A stretch of 15,361 nucleotides of DNA. Origin: Vicinamibacteria bacterium (lineage in GTDB: Bacteria; Acidobacteriota; Vicinamibacteria; Vicinamibacterales; 2-12-FULL-66-21). A model generated the notes under the pieces. The model had not been told where the DNA came from. It saw only the letters and a list, made by a program, of their open reading frames with translations, and made no database searches. Shown here piece by piece: positions 6,735 to 14,162 of the stretch (the first letter of the stretch is position 1; each line of letters starts with the position of its first letter). The position numbers were made by a program, and so were the translations under genes. The DNA lies in the NCBI GenBank assembly GCA_025937075.1, contig JAICSD010000047.1:1-15361 (forward strand), written 5' to 3'.

Positions 6735-7343
6735 TCAGGAACCTGACGGCGCACGTGCGGCAATCTCGCGCTCGAGCCGCTCGATCATCTCGGCGGAGTC
6801 GCGCTTCAGCACGCGCTTCAGGACGAATTCGGGGACGTCGAACGTCGGCTGCGCCGTCAGCTCGTAGGTGATGAGCGTCCGGCCGTTCTGCGCCGAGACG
6901 CGCCACGTGCCTTCGTAGCGGGCGAAGCTGCGGCGGCAGCGATCGGCGAAGGTCAAAGTGTCCCCGCCTTCCTCGATATCCAGCACGAGGTGGACACGCT
7001 TCGAGAACATCATCAGGCGAGACACGGCTTCCTGTTCGAGGACGACGCGGCCTCTGGCCCGCTCGAGGATGATGCTGCTGCTGATGTTCGGCATGAATCG
7101 CGGAATCGCTTCGTAGTCCGTCAGGACCGCGAACGCGATTTCGCGCGGCTGCGATACGTCGAAGCGGGCACGGACCACGTAGACCCCGCGATCCTCACGC
7201 ACGCTGACGTCGGCGCGTGGCTGATCTGCCGCGATGAGCAGGACTGGCGCGCCCAGCGCGGCGAGGACCGCGGTTCCCGTCAGAAGCAAGAGCCGGCGGA
7301 TGATGGAACATCCGCCGGCCGTCCGATGGAGGAGCTTCTTCAC
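6735..7343 (-). CDS. Exported SRPBCC / START-like (polyketide-cyclase fold) protein
   Basis: The 202-residue protein has an N-terminal hydrophobic segment (LLLLTGTAVLAALGAPVLLIAA, about 18-39) that acts as a signal peptide or anchor. A SRPBCC-type lipid/ligand-binding domain follows: the family-typical opening ARFDVSQPREIAFAVLTDYE, then FMPNISSSIIL, WRVSAQNGRTLITYELTAQP and a C-terminal amphipathic helix. Such domains bind hydrophobic ligands (Coq10/START group); no ligand can be named. The start codon is GTG at 7343, supported by GAGGA about 4 nt upstream within the 15-bp gap to the porin gene; no ATG precedes the signal segment. It is the third gene of the YceI-porin-SRPBCC operon, whose products all carry export signals. 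Confidence 0.8.
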   Translation of the reverse strand: MKKLLHRTAGGCSIIRRLLLLTGTAVLAALGAPVLLIAADQPRADVSVREDRGVYVVRARFDVSQPREIAFAVLTDYEAIPRFMPNISSSIILERARGRVVLEQEAVSRLMMFSKRVHLVLDIEEGGDTLTFADRCRRSFARYEGTWRVSAQNGRTLITYELTAQPTFDVPEFVLKRVLKRDSAEMIERLEREIAARAPSGS

Positions 7344-7358
7344 GGGGTCCTCGCCTCT

Positions 7359-8840
7359 TCAGAACGCGATCACCCCTTCGAGCATCGTCCCGTGGAACTT
7401 CCCGCCGTTCCTGATGTTCGCCGGTGGATAACCGAAGTACTTCTGGTCGACGTACTCGAACTTCGCGAGAACGTTCGCCGTGATGAACCAGCCGCCGCTG
7501 AACTGCCATCGATCGGCGCCGGTATCTCCAACGACTGCCGGCAGCGTGCCGTACGCCTTGTTGTAGCGGGCGCCGACGAAGAGGTTCTCGTTCGGCAGGA
7601 AGCGATAGACGGTGTCGACCGCGTATTGCTTCCAGATTCGGTTCGAGACCTCGGTCGAGGCCTTGCCCTCAGCGCGCTCCACGACGCCGAACACTTCGAG
7701 GCCGCGGAACTTCACGAACGGGTTCATCTGGAATGCCGTCACCTGGTTCTTGAATCCCGGGCTCAGCATGCCTGAGTCCTTTTGCGCCGTTTCCGTGGCG
7801 GCAGTGTTCTCCAGCACGAAGTAGTAGCGCGAACCGGCGCGGTCGCCGCTGTAGAGCGTGTCGCTCATCTCCTGGTTCGCGTGATAGAAGGAGCCGGTGA
7901 GCCGGACCCGCAGCGCCGGCTTCAGCTGGCGATCGACCCCGAGTTTGCCGATATAGACCGGCCCGCGTTGACCTGGCGTGAGCACGGTGCCGCGGAGCTC
8001 GCCGGCGGTGATCGACCCCATCGCGATCACCCCCGAGGTCTTCAGGTAGATCTCCCCGCCGATCTGCGTCGTAAACGAGTCGAGGAGGTAGTTCCCCACG
8101 AACGGGTTGTAGAGGGCGTTGCCATTGTCGCTCCGGCGGAAGTGTGCGTCGCCGTAGTTGATCTCCATGTCGCCGACGCGGATGGTCACAATCTCCATCA
8201 GCGCTTTCAGGGGCGCGAAGTCAATCGGCGATTGATCCATCTGGATGTAGCCGTCCTTGACCCACGTCTCGTTGTGGTGCCGCGCCGAGAGATAGCTGGT
8301 GAGCGCGACGCGGATGCCGGGCGCGAGCTGGGCGTGCAGGTTGAGGTTCGCCGTCGGGTTATTGAACCCGAACCCGATATCGGCGAGCTGGTTCGCATCG
8401 GCGCCGCTGACCATGTTCGGCAGCGCCGTGTTGCTGTGCGTCAGGTCCTGGAGCTGCGACGTGAAGGCGGCACCCACGTCGAGCTTGAAGCCGGTGAATT
8501 CGACGCCGGGATCCTTCGTCGTTTCGAACACGTTGATGCCGCGCTTGTCCTGCGGACGGTAGTACTGCATCACGATCGGCCGCCCCTTTTTCCACGACGC
8601 CTCTGCGGCCGCCGCGGCATCCGCGGCTGCCGTGGTCGTGGACGGATCGGTACCCGGCTTGGCGGCCGGCGCGGGCGTCTCGGTCGCCGGCTTCGCAGCT
8701 GGCGCCGGTGTGTCGGGCAGCGGAGTGACGGGAGCCACCGCCGGCCCACTGGGTCCATCTGAGGCTTCCTGTGCCGCGGCCGGTCCGGCAATTGCCAACG
8801 CGGCGGTCAGGGCCATCGCGAGCGGAACTCTGAGTTTCAT
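7359..8840 (-). CDS. Outer-membrane porin-like beta-barrel protein
   Basis: The 493-residue protein has a signal peptide (MKLRVPLAMALTAALAIAGPAAA). A Pro/Ala/Thr-rich linker with two TPAPAAKP copies (about 45-65) follows, then a short Ala-rich helix. A long region of beta-barrel strands makes up the rest (GFKLDVGAAFTSQL, ANLNLHAQLAPGIRVALTSYL, LRVRLTGSFYHANQ, NVLAKFEYVDQKYF). It ends MLEGVIAF; the terminal Phe is the usual BAM recognition signal of outer-membrane barrels. The layout resembles DcaP/OprP-like porins with a periplasmic N-terminal extension, but I cannot assign a substrate or family by name. AAGGA lies 7 nt before ATG at 8840. It lies 55 bp after the YceI gene and 15 bp before the SRPBCC gene. 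Confidence 0.8.
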   Translation of the reverse strand: MKLRVPLAMALTAALAIAGPAAAQEASDGPSGPAVAPVTPLPDTPAPAAKPATETPAPAAKPGTDPSTTTAAADAAAAAEASWKKGRPIVMQYYRPQDKRGINVFETTKDPGVEFTGFKLDVGAAFTSQLQDLTHSNTALPNMVSGADANQLADIGFGFNNPTANLNLHAQLAPGIRVALTSYLSARHHNETWVKDGYIQMDQSPIDFAPLKALMEIVTIRVGDMEINYGDAHFRRSDNGNALYNPFVGNYLLDSFTTQIGGEIYLKTSGVIAMGSITAGELRGTVLTPGQRGPVYIGKLGVDRQLKPALRVRLTGSFYHANQEMSDTLYSGDRAGSRYYFVLENTAATETAQKDSGMLSPGFKNQVTAFQMNPFVKFRGLEVFGVVERAEGKASTEVSNRIWKQYAVDTVYRFLPNENLFVGARYNKAYGTLPAVVGDTGADRWQFSGGWFITANVLAKFEYVDQKYFGYPPANIRNGGKFHGTMLEGVIAF

Positions 8841-8895
8841 GGCCGTGTCCTTTGCTTGTCTAAGAAGGTTATGAATCCATCGACCGCAGCCGCCC

Positions 8896-9513
8896 TTACG
8901 TGAGCGGAATCGTGAACACCGTTTCGAACGTGATAGTCACCTTGGGATCCGTCTTCAGCATCCCGAGCATTGCCTTCGGTGGGGTGATGCCGAAGTCAGT
9001 CATCAGCAGATTCACCTTGCCCTGAACGGACAGTCCGGCTGGCGTGCGCGTCGTCACGATGTCCAGCGCAACCTCCCGCTCCACGCCCGCGATCTGCAGC
9101 ACGCCGATTGCGCGCGCGGTGCCGTCGGCCGCGGCCGGCTCGAATCGCAGGAGGCGGAAGGTGATCTCCGGATGCGCCTCGACCTTCAGCGCCTTGTGCA
9201 TGTTCTTGTCGAGCCCCTCTTTGGGGGAGGTCAGCGTCGCGGCCGGAATGGCGATCTCGAACGCCTCGAGCGCGCCAGGCTTCAGCGCGTTCGCCCAGAA
9301 GTCCGAGCCGGCGATCGTGGCGCCGATTTGCGCGCGGGTGACCCGAACCTTGGTCGTTGACGCCGTGTAGTCGTGCACGTTCGAGGTGCCGGCAATCGTC
9401 ACGCGTGCGGAGTCGACGGCCAGCGGGCTCTCCGCCGCGGGATACGCTCCCGCCGCGAGCACGGCCGCCATCGCGAGCGCGATGGATGAACCGATTCGAA
9501 GCTGCGTTCTCAT
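8896..9513 (-). CDS. YceI-family periplasmic lipocalin-like protein
   Basis: The 205-residue protein carries a signal peptide (MRTQLRIGSSIALAMAAVLA) and a YceI domain. Evidence for the domain is the family-typical AGTSNVHDYTAS at 41-52, the KEGLDKNMHKALKVEAHPEITF block, and a C-terminal LLMTDFGITPPKAMLGMLKTDPKVTITFE that matches the usual ending. YceI proteins are antiparallel beta-barrels that bind polyisoprenoid chains such as quinone-like lipids, and several are stress- or pH-induced. The start at 9513 is preferred over the longer frame from 9600 because GAGGG lies about 5 nt upstream and the signal peptide starts there. It is the first gene of the envelope operon, downstream of a candidate sigma-54 promoter (9590-9604). 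Confidence 0.9.
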   Translation of the reverse strand: MRTQLRIGSSIALAMAAVLAAGAYPAAESPLAVDSARVTIAGTSNVHDYTASTTKVRVTRAQIGATIAGSDFWANALKPGALEAFEIAIPAATLTSPKEGLDKNMHKALKVEAHPEITFRLLRFEPAAADGTARAIGVLQIAGVEREVALDIVTTRTPAGLSVQGKVNLLMTDFGITPPKAMLGMLKTDPKVTITFETVFTIPLT

Positions 9514-9589
9514 AAGCCCTCGTCTCGAGAATTGAACGCCCCCACGTTCGGGCGTCCCGTTGTATGAGTGCGTGTCGCCACCCCTAACG

Positions 9590-9604
9590 GCAACGGCCAT
9601 GCCG
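9590..9604 (-). promoter_or_regulatory. Candidate sigma-54 promoter of the YceI operon
   Basis: On the minus strand this reads CGGCATGGCCGTTGC. Against the sigma-54 consensus TGGCACGNNNNTTGC it keeps the invariant GG (-24) and GC (-12) with the required 10-bp spacing. It also has GGCA, the G before the spacer and a full TTGC; it differs only at the first T and the C of CAC. The predicted start is near 9578, giving a leader of about 65 nt before the yceI ATG. A nearby sigma-54 activator gene and upstream dyads support it. Confidence 0.55.
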
Positions 9605-9667
9605 CACGCGATTGGCGAGATTTACTTTGGTTTTCGTGAATACGTCTGCCAGCGGCCCCTTTTCAGC

Positions 9668-9737
9668 GGGAAGTTTTCCGCGGCCCGGGGAGATTCCCCA
9701 CGCGGGAAATAGTCCGCGTTCGCTGGGGGATAGTCCG
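9668..9737. promoter_or_regulatory. Cluster of four 13-bp dyads, candidate enhancer (UAS)
   Basis: Four related sites occur: GGGAAGTTTTCCG (9668), GGGGAGATTCCCC (9687, a perfect dyad with a 3-bp centre), GGGAAATAGTCCG (9704) and GGGGGATAGTCCG (9725). Together they follow GGGRR-N3-KTCCS; three of the four are followed directly by C. Start-to-start spacings are 19, 17 and 21 bp. The centres lie roughly 96 to 153 bp upstream of the predicted minus-strand start and roughly 103 to 160 bp upstream of the plus-strand candidate. That is the usual distance for enhancers bound by NtrC-type activators. Binding by the regulator encoded at 10170-11534 is inferred. Confidence 0.6.
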
Positions 9738-9807
9738 CAGCCGGAAGAGGGGGAACGAACGAGAATGCGCCGCGCCGCATCGCCGGGCGTAAGGCTCGGC
9801 CTAGGTA

Positions 9808-9822
9808 TGGCCGGGAAGTGGC
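9808..9822 (+). promoter_or_regulatory. Weak candidate sigma-54 promoter of the regulator operon
   Basis: TGGCCGGGAAGTGGC has GG and GC at the correct 10-bp separation and keeps TGGC and the G before the spacer. It departs from consensus at AC of the -24 element and has TGGC rather than TTGC at -12. The predicted start near 9834 would give a leader of about 42 nt before the winged-helix ATG at 9876. It would allow autoregulation from the shared dyad cluster, but the match is weaker than the opposing site and could be chance in GC-rich DNA. Confidence 0.3.
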
Positions 9823-9875
9823 CGGTATGGAGGTTGCTCTCTGAACTGAAACGCGAACGGTCAGGAGATGTGTGT

Positions 9876-10100
9876 ATGACGAGCGCGCTCGAGGTAACCC
9901 CTGACGTCGCGGCCACCGCGATGAGGGTGGCCGCCGAATTCCGGGAGATGCCAGGAATGCGGCTGACCGAACCCCAGGTCAAGCGCCTCTGGAGTCTCTC
10001 GTCTGCCGAGTGCGATGCCGTGCTCGGCTACCTCGTCGATCGCGGCGAGCTCGCCCGCGATTCCGCGGGCCGCTACAGCCGGCCGCGATCGCCATGGTAG
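9876..10100 (+). CDS. Small winged-helix-like protein
   Basis: This 74-residue protein reads as a helix (DVAATAMRVAAEFREM), a helix-turn-helix-like block (LTEPQVKRLWSLSSAECDAVLGYLVDRGEL) and a short wing (ARDSAGRYSRP). The pattern matches the minimal winged-helix found in transcription regulators and in small accessory proteins next to two-component systems. DNA binding is plausible but not shown. The start at 9876 is set by AGGAG 8 nt upstream; the longer frame to 9612 is not believed. It stands 69 bp before the sigma-54 response regulator and is probably the first gene of that operon. Confidence 0.7.
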   Translation: MTSALEVTPDVAATAMRVAAEFREMPGMRLTEPQVKRLWSLSSAECDAVLGYLVDRGELARDSAGRYSRPRSPW

Positions 10101-10169
10101 GCGGGTCCAAAGGCCAGCCCTCACCTCTGTCATACTCGCGGGAACAGGCCGCGGCAGACCTGAGATCCC

Positions 10170-11534
10170 ATGACGAACGCAACGATCCTCATTGTCGACG
10201 ATGAAGAGCTGATTCGCTGGTCGCTTCGCGAACGCCTCCAGGCCGACGGATACGACATCGTCGAGGCCGGCACCGGCCACGCGGCACTCGAGCAGTTCAA
10301 GCACGGCGTCGACCTCGTGCTGCTCGACTACCGTCTGCCCGATATCGACGGCCTGACCGTGCTGCGCGCGATGAAGCAGCTCGACCCTGACGTTCTCGTC
10401 CTGCTGCTCACCTCGTTCGTCAGCGTCGAGACCGCCGTCGAGGCCATGAAGGCGGGTGCCTTCCATTTTGCGAACAAGCCGTTCAACGTCGACGAGGTCG
10501 CGGCTGTCGTCGCGCGCGCGCTCGAAACGACGCGGCTGCGCCGTGAAGTGAAGCAGCTTCGCGCCAACGAAGCGCGGCCGTACAGCTTGCGCGCGATCGT
10601 CGGCGAGTCCGGTGCGATGGAGTCTCTCCGCCGGATGGTCGCGAGGGTGGCCGCGAGCCCGGCCTCTACGGTGCTGCTGACCGGAGAGAGCGGCACGGGC
10701 AAAGACCTGGTCGCGAAAACCATCCACTACAACAGCTCTCGCGCGGCACGGCCGTTCATGAACATCACCTGTTCGGCGCTGCCGGAACAGCTTCTCGAGA
10801 GCGAGCTGTTCGGCCACGAGCGCGGCGCGTTCACGGACGCGCGCGCGCAGAAGCGCGGGCTGCTCGAGAGCGCGGACGGGGGGACGGTCTTCCTCGACGA
10901 GATCGGCGAGATGGTTCCCGCGCTCCAGGCCAAGCTTCTCAGAGTCCTCGAAGAGAAGAGCTTCAAGCGTGTGGGCGGCGCGGGCGACATCCGCGTCGAC
11001 GTGCGCGTCGTCGCCGCCACGAATCGCAACCTCGAGGATCAGGTCGCCAAGGGCAACTTCCGGAGTGATTTGTACTATCGGCTGAACGTGCTGCCCATGC
11101 GGCTGCCTCCGCTGCGCGATCACGCCGACGATATTCCGGCGCTCGTGAACTTCTTCATCGACACGTTCAACACCGAGTTCAAGAAGCGCATCACCGGCGC
11201 GAGCCCTGCGGCATCGTCTCTCCTCACCGGCTATGGATGGCCGGGCAACGTGCGGGAGCTGAGGAACGTGGTCGAGCGCGCGATGCTGCTGGTCGAGGGA
11301 GAGCAGCTGGAGGCGCGCGATTTCCCCGCGCTCAAGGCGGCTGCGGCCGGATCCGATCCGTTCGAGCTCCCCGCGCAGGGAGTCGATCTCGACGCGCTGG
11401 AACGCAGCCTCGTGATGCAGGCGCTGCGGCGCGCGGGCGGCAACCAGACGAAAGCGGCGGCGTTGCTGGGCCTCAACCGCGATCAGATCCGCTACCGGAT
11501 CGAGAAGTTCGGCCTCTCCCCGACGCCGCAATGA
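10170..11534 (+). CDS. NtrC-family sigma-54-dependent response regulator
   Basis: The 454-residue protein has three domains. The receiver domain (about 5-120) has the acidic pair Asp10/Asp11, phospho-acceptor Asp53 (VLLDYRLPD), Thr81 and Lys103. The AAA+ sigma-54 activation domain (about 140-375) carries Walker A GESGTGKD at 172-179, the sigma-54 contact loop at 219-224, Walker B GGTVFLDEIGE at 237-247 and the GYGWPGNVREL segment. A Fis-type helix-turn-helix lies at the C-terminus (GGNQTKAAALLGLNRDQIRYRIEKF). The contact loop reads GAFTDA rather than the commonest GAFTGA. When phosphorylated it should bind upstream sites and remodel the closed sigma-54 polymerase complex. Its last codon and stop overlap the kinase start, so the two are a cognate pair. 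Confidence 0.96.
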   Translation: MTNATILIVDDEELIRWSLRERLQADGYDIVEAGTGHAALEQFKHGVDLVLLDYRLPDIDGLTVLRAMKQLDPDVLVLLLTSFVSVETAVEAMKAGAFHFANKPFNVDEVAAVVARALETTRLRREVKQLRANEARPYSLRAIVGESGAMESLRRMVARVAASPASTVLLTGESGTGKDLVAKTIHYNSSRAARPFMNITCSALPEQLLESELFGHERGAFTDARAQKRGLLESADGGTVFLDEIGEMVPALQAKLLRVLEEKSFKRVGGAGDIRVDVRVVAATNRNLEDQVAKGNFRSDLYYRLNVLPMRLPPLRDHADDIPALVNFFIDTFNTEFKKRITGASPAASSLLTGYGWPGNVRELRNVVERAMLLVEGEQLEARDFPALKAAAAGSDPFELPAQGVDLDALERSLVMQALRRAGGNQTKAAALLGLNRDQIRYRIEKFGLSPTPQ

Positions 11535-12595
11535 TGATGATCCAGGACGAATCCGTCCGGCTCCTCGAACAGATCCGGTACGCGCTCGATCAGGCGGCGA
11601 TCGTCGCGATCACGGATCAGAAGGGGATCATCACCTACGTCAACCAGAAGTTCTGCGACATCTCCAAGTACTCGCGCGACGAGCTGCTGGGCCGGGATCA
11701 TCGCATCATCAATTCCGGTTACCACTCCAAGGAGTTCATCCGCGATCTCTGGCGCACGATCGCGCAGGGACAGGTGTGGCGCGGCGAGCTTCGCAACCGC
11801 GCGAAAGACGGATCCGTCTATTGGGTCGATACGACGATCGTTCCGCTCCTGAACGCTGAGGGGAAACCGCGGCAGTACCTCGCCATCCGCAGCGACATCA
11901 CGCAGCGGAAGATTGCCGAACAGCAGCTCGACGATCAGGCGGCGCTCGCGCAGTTGGGGCAGCTCGCGGCCGTCGTCGCTCACGAGGTGCGGAACCCGCT
12001 CGCGGGCGTCAAGGGCTCGCTGCAGGTGCTCCGGTCGCGTCCGACGATCGACCCGCACGACAGGCCCGTGTTCGACGCGATGATCTCGCGCCTGGACACG
12101 CTCAACGCGAAGGTCGAGGATATCCTCCGGTTCGCGCGGCCTCGCTCACCGGTGCCGGAGGAGGTCGACGTCAGGCCGGTGATCGTCGACGTCGCGGCCA
12201 GCGCGGCTGCCGCGGACGCGGGGTGCCCGGACATCCGCATCCCCGACACCACTGCCGTCGTCCGCGTGGACCGCGAGATGCTGCGCGCCGTCCTGCTGAA
12301 CCTGCTGATGAACGCGTGCCAGTCCGGATCGTCGCAGCCGATCGACGTGGAGGTGTGCGCAGAACCGGGAAAGTGGCGGATCGACATCGCCGATCGCGGC
12401 GCCGGTCTCGGCGACGAGGATCCGGAGCGGCTGTTCGAGGCGTTCCACACGACGAAGAAGAGCGGCACAGGCCTCGGCCTCGCGATTGTCAGGCGGCTGC
12501 TGTCGCTTCAGAATGGGACAGTGGCGTTGCTGCCGCGGGACGGAGGCGGCGCGATCGCGCGGGTGACGCTCCCGGCCGCGCGCGGCCGGCCGTAG
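11531..12595 (+). CDS. Soluble PAS-domain sensor histidine kinase
   Basis: The 354-residue kinase has no membrane segment, so it senses a cytoplasmic signal. A PAS domain spans about 15-127 (IVAITDQKGIITYVNQKF, ELLGRDHRIINSGYH, a PAC-like SDITQRK end). The HisKA helix has His151 in VVAHEVRNPLAGV. The catalytic domain has an N box (NLLMNACQ, 257-264), G1 (DRGAGLG, 288-294), an F box region (LFEAFHTTKK) and G2 (GTGLGLA, 312-318). All residues needed for autophosphorylation are present. ATG at 11531 overlaps the regulator stop in ATGA, indicating translational coupling; the two following Met codons are alternative starts. The PAS ligand or cofactor cannot be predicted with confidence; the PAS type resembles redox-responsive ones, which is inference. 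Confidence 0.95.
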   Translation: MMMIQDESVRLLEQIRYALDQAAIVAITDQKGIITYVNQKFCDISKYSRDELLGRDHRIINSGYHSKEFIRDLWRTIAQGQVWRGELRNRAKDGSVYWVDTTIVPLLNAEGKPRQYLAIRSDITQRKIAEQQLDDQAALAQLGQLAAVVAHEVRNPLAGVKGSLQVLRSRPTIDPHDRPVFDAMISRLDTLNAKVEDILRFARPRSPVPEEVDVRPVIVDVAASAAAADAGCPDIRIPDTTAVVRVDREMLRAVLLNLLMNACQSGSSQPIDVEVCAEPGKWRIDIADRGAGLGDEDPERLFEAFHTTKKSGTGLGLAIVRRLLSLQNGTVALLPRDGGGAIARVTLPAARGRP

Positions 12596-12650
12596 CGGCC
12601 CCTTTCTTGCTCGACTCGCGGCATCCAGTGGTTTTTTGGAGCAAATGCCG

Positions 12651-13061
12651 ATGATCCCCTTGACGCCGTGCGAGAAAGTCCTCAGCACCCGTGGAGAAAT
12701 CCCCGGCCGCGTGCTGATCATCGATGAAGAGCCGCTCGTTCGGTGGTCGCTCGTGTCCGGTCTGGCCCTCGCGGGCTTCGAGGCGCGAGGCGCCGCCAGC
12801 GCCGGCGAGGCTCTGAGGATTGCTCGCGAGGCGCCGGCGCCCGATGTCGTGCTGCTCGACCTCCGGTTCTACGATGCCGATCCGCGAGCGCTCGTCGACG
12901 AGATCAGGCGCGCCGCACCCGCGTGCCGGCTCATCCTGCTCGCAACCGCGGGCCAGGAACCAACGCTGCCGCCGTGGGATCGCGTGGCGATCATCACGAA
13001 GCCGTTCGATCTGCCGAACGTCGAGAAACTGGTGCGCGCCACGGTCGAGTCCGCTGCGTGA
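12651..13061 (+). CDS. Single-domain response-regulator receiver
   Basis: This 136-residue protein is a receiver domain with no output domain. It has the acidic pair Asp25/Glu26 (VLIIDEEPLVRWSL), phospho-acceptor Asp70 (DVVLLDLRF), Thr99 and the conserved Lys117 (ITKPF). Its beta1/alpha1 segment IDEEPLVRWSL closely echoes VDDEELIRWSL of the upstream NtrC-type regulator, suggesting duplication of that receiver. It could take phosphate from the same PAS kinase as a sink, or bind a partner. The start is uncertain: GGAG at 12638-12641 is 9 nt from ATG 12651, 3 nt from ATG 12645, and overlaps a TTG at 12636; 12651 is chosen for spacing. It follows the kinase on the same strand after a 55-bp gap. 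Confidence 0.88.
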   Translation: MIPLTPCEKVLSTRGEIPGRVLIIDEEPLVRWSLVSGLALAGFEARGAASAGEALRIAREAPAPDVVLLDLRFYDADPRALVDEIRRAAPACRLILLATAGQEPTLPPWDRVAIITKPFDLPNVEKLVRATVESAA

Positions 13062-13109
13062 CGCGCACGTTCGTTCGTAGCGCGAACATCGGCTTCGAAG
13101 CGAGGGTTT

Positions 13110-14084
13110 ATGCCGCTCACACCCACCATCCTCTGTCCGATCGATTTCTCCGACGCGAGCCGCGGCGCGCTTCGGTACGCACGCGTGATCGCCGAGCACT
13201 TCGGCGCCCGCCTGCTCGCGCTGACCGTGGAAGACCCCCTGCTGACCGAAGCGGTCGATCTCTCGACGGGCGTGCAGTGGGATCCGGAGGATGCGCGCGA
13301 CGCCGTCGCCGAGTTCACGCATTCCGTTCTCGGCGATGACCCGCTCGCCGCGGGCAGCGTGGCGTATGCGGTCGCGGTCGGGAAGCCGGCCGATCAGATC
13401 CTCCACGTCGCGCAGGATGCGGCGTGCGATCTGATCGTCATGAGCACGCATGGCCTGACGGGCATGAGGAAGCTCTTCTTCGGATCGACGACCGAGCGCG
13501 TGCTCCGCGAAACGAAGGTGCCGGTGCTCGCAACGTCGCCTGGCGACGAAGGACCGCGGAGCCTCCAGGACGTGCGCCGTCGAATCAGCCGCGTGCTCGT
13601 GCCCGTGGATCTCACGCGGGCGTCGCTGCACCAGATTCAGATCGCGCGCGCGATTTCGGAGGCGCTCCACATCCCCGTCATCGCGACACACGTCGTCGAA
13701 CCGGTGCGGAGCCCGCGCGCCCCGAAGCTGCACCTGCCGAGCATCGATCTGGAGCGGAGGACCGCGGCCGAGGATGCGCTCAACGAGCTGCTCGCGACGG
13801 TTCCGCGGCAGATGCATCCGGAGGCGCTCGTCGCGTTCGGCGATCCGGCGGAGGAGATTACGAAAATCGCGCGCGACCGCCACGCGGGCCTCGTGGTCAT
13901 CGGGCTGCACAGCTCCGGAATCCTGGGTCCCCGGATGGGATCCGTCACGTATCGCGTGCTCTGCCTGAGCCCCGCGGCGGTGCTGGCGATGCCGCCGCTC
14001 TTCGTAACGGAGCGCCAGAATGGCATCGATGCGGCTGCCGCCGCGAACCGGGATGCGTCCGCAGCACCAGCGTGGGCGCGCTGA
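13110..14084 (+). CDS. Tandem universal stress protein (two USP domains)
   Basis: The 324-residue protein contains two UspA folds. The first (about 3-146) starts TILCPIDFSDASRGALRYA and has the ATP-binding GxxG-9x-GS motif in STHGLTGMRKLFFGSTTERVL. The second (about 159-297) starts RVLVPVDLTRASLHQIQIA and has a more divergent loop, GLHSSGILGPRMGSVTYRVL. An Ala-rich tail ends the protein. Tandem USPs are typical of bacteria under redox, energy or starvation stress, and ATP binding is likely at least in the first domain. GAGGG lies 3 to 4 nt before ATG at 13110. It is the last intact gene of the two-component operon, 48 bp after the receiver gene, and could be an output of this signalling unit. 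Confidence 0.93.
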   Translation: MPLTPTILCPIDFSDASRGALRYARVIAEHFGARLLALTVEDPLLTEAVDLSTGVQWDPEDARDAVAEFTHSVLGDDPLAAGSVAYAVAVGKPADQILHVAQDAACDLIVMSTHGLTGMRKLFFGSTTERVLRETKVPVLATSPGDEGPRSLQDVRRRISRVLVPVDLTRASLHQIQIARAISEALHIPVIATHVVEPVRSPRAPKLHLPSIDLERRTAAEDALNELLATVPRQMHPEALVAFGDPAEEITKIARDRHAGLVVIGLHSSGILGPRMGSVTYRVLCLSPAAVLAMPPLFVTERQNGIDAAAAANRDASAAPAWAR

Positions 14085-14162
14085 CGCGCGAGCACGCCTG
14101 AGCCAGATTGCGCGCTCTCCTGCGGCGATGTAGGCTGCGCGCCGCACGTATCACCAAGGAGG

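Larger units (their letters stand above)
9514..9875. other. Divergent regulatory region (362 bp)
   Basis: No gene is supported here. From left to right it contains a hairpin-forming segment in the yceI leader (ACGCCC/GGGCGT, 9536-9555, overlapped by an alternative GAACG/CGTTC pairing), a minus-strand candidate -24/-12 promoter (9590-9604), four 13-bp dyads (9668-9737), a weaker plus-strand -24/-12 candidate (9808-9822), and the ribosome-binding site of the winged-helix gene (AGGAG, 9863-9867). The frame open on the plus strand from 9612 is read as incidental, because its first 88 residues are low in structure and the good ribosome-binding site belongs to 9876. Confidence 0.6.

Noticed and set aside
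9612..9875. N-terminal extension of the winged-helix gene
   Set aside because: The extension has no structure typical of protein, crosses the dyad cluster and candidate promoter, and a good ribosome-binding site marks 9876 instead.
9861..11531. 556-codon minus-strand open frame
   Set aside because: It lies antisense to the NtrC-type regulator, whose motifs are complete. The same reasoning rejects 12489-14147 on the minus strand.
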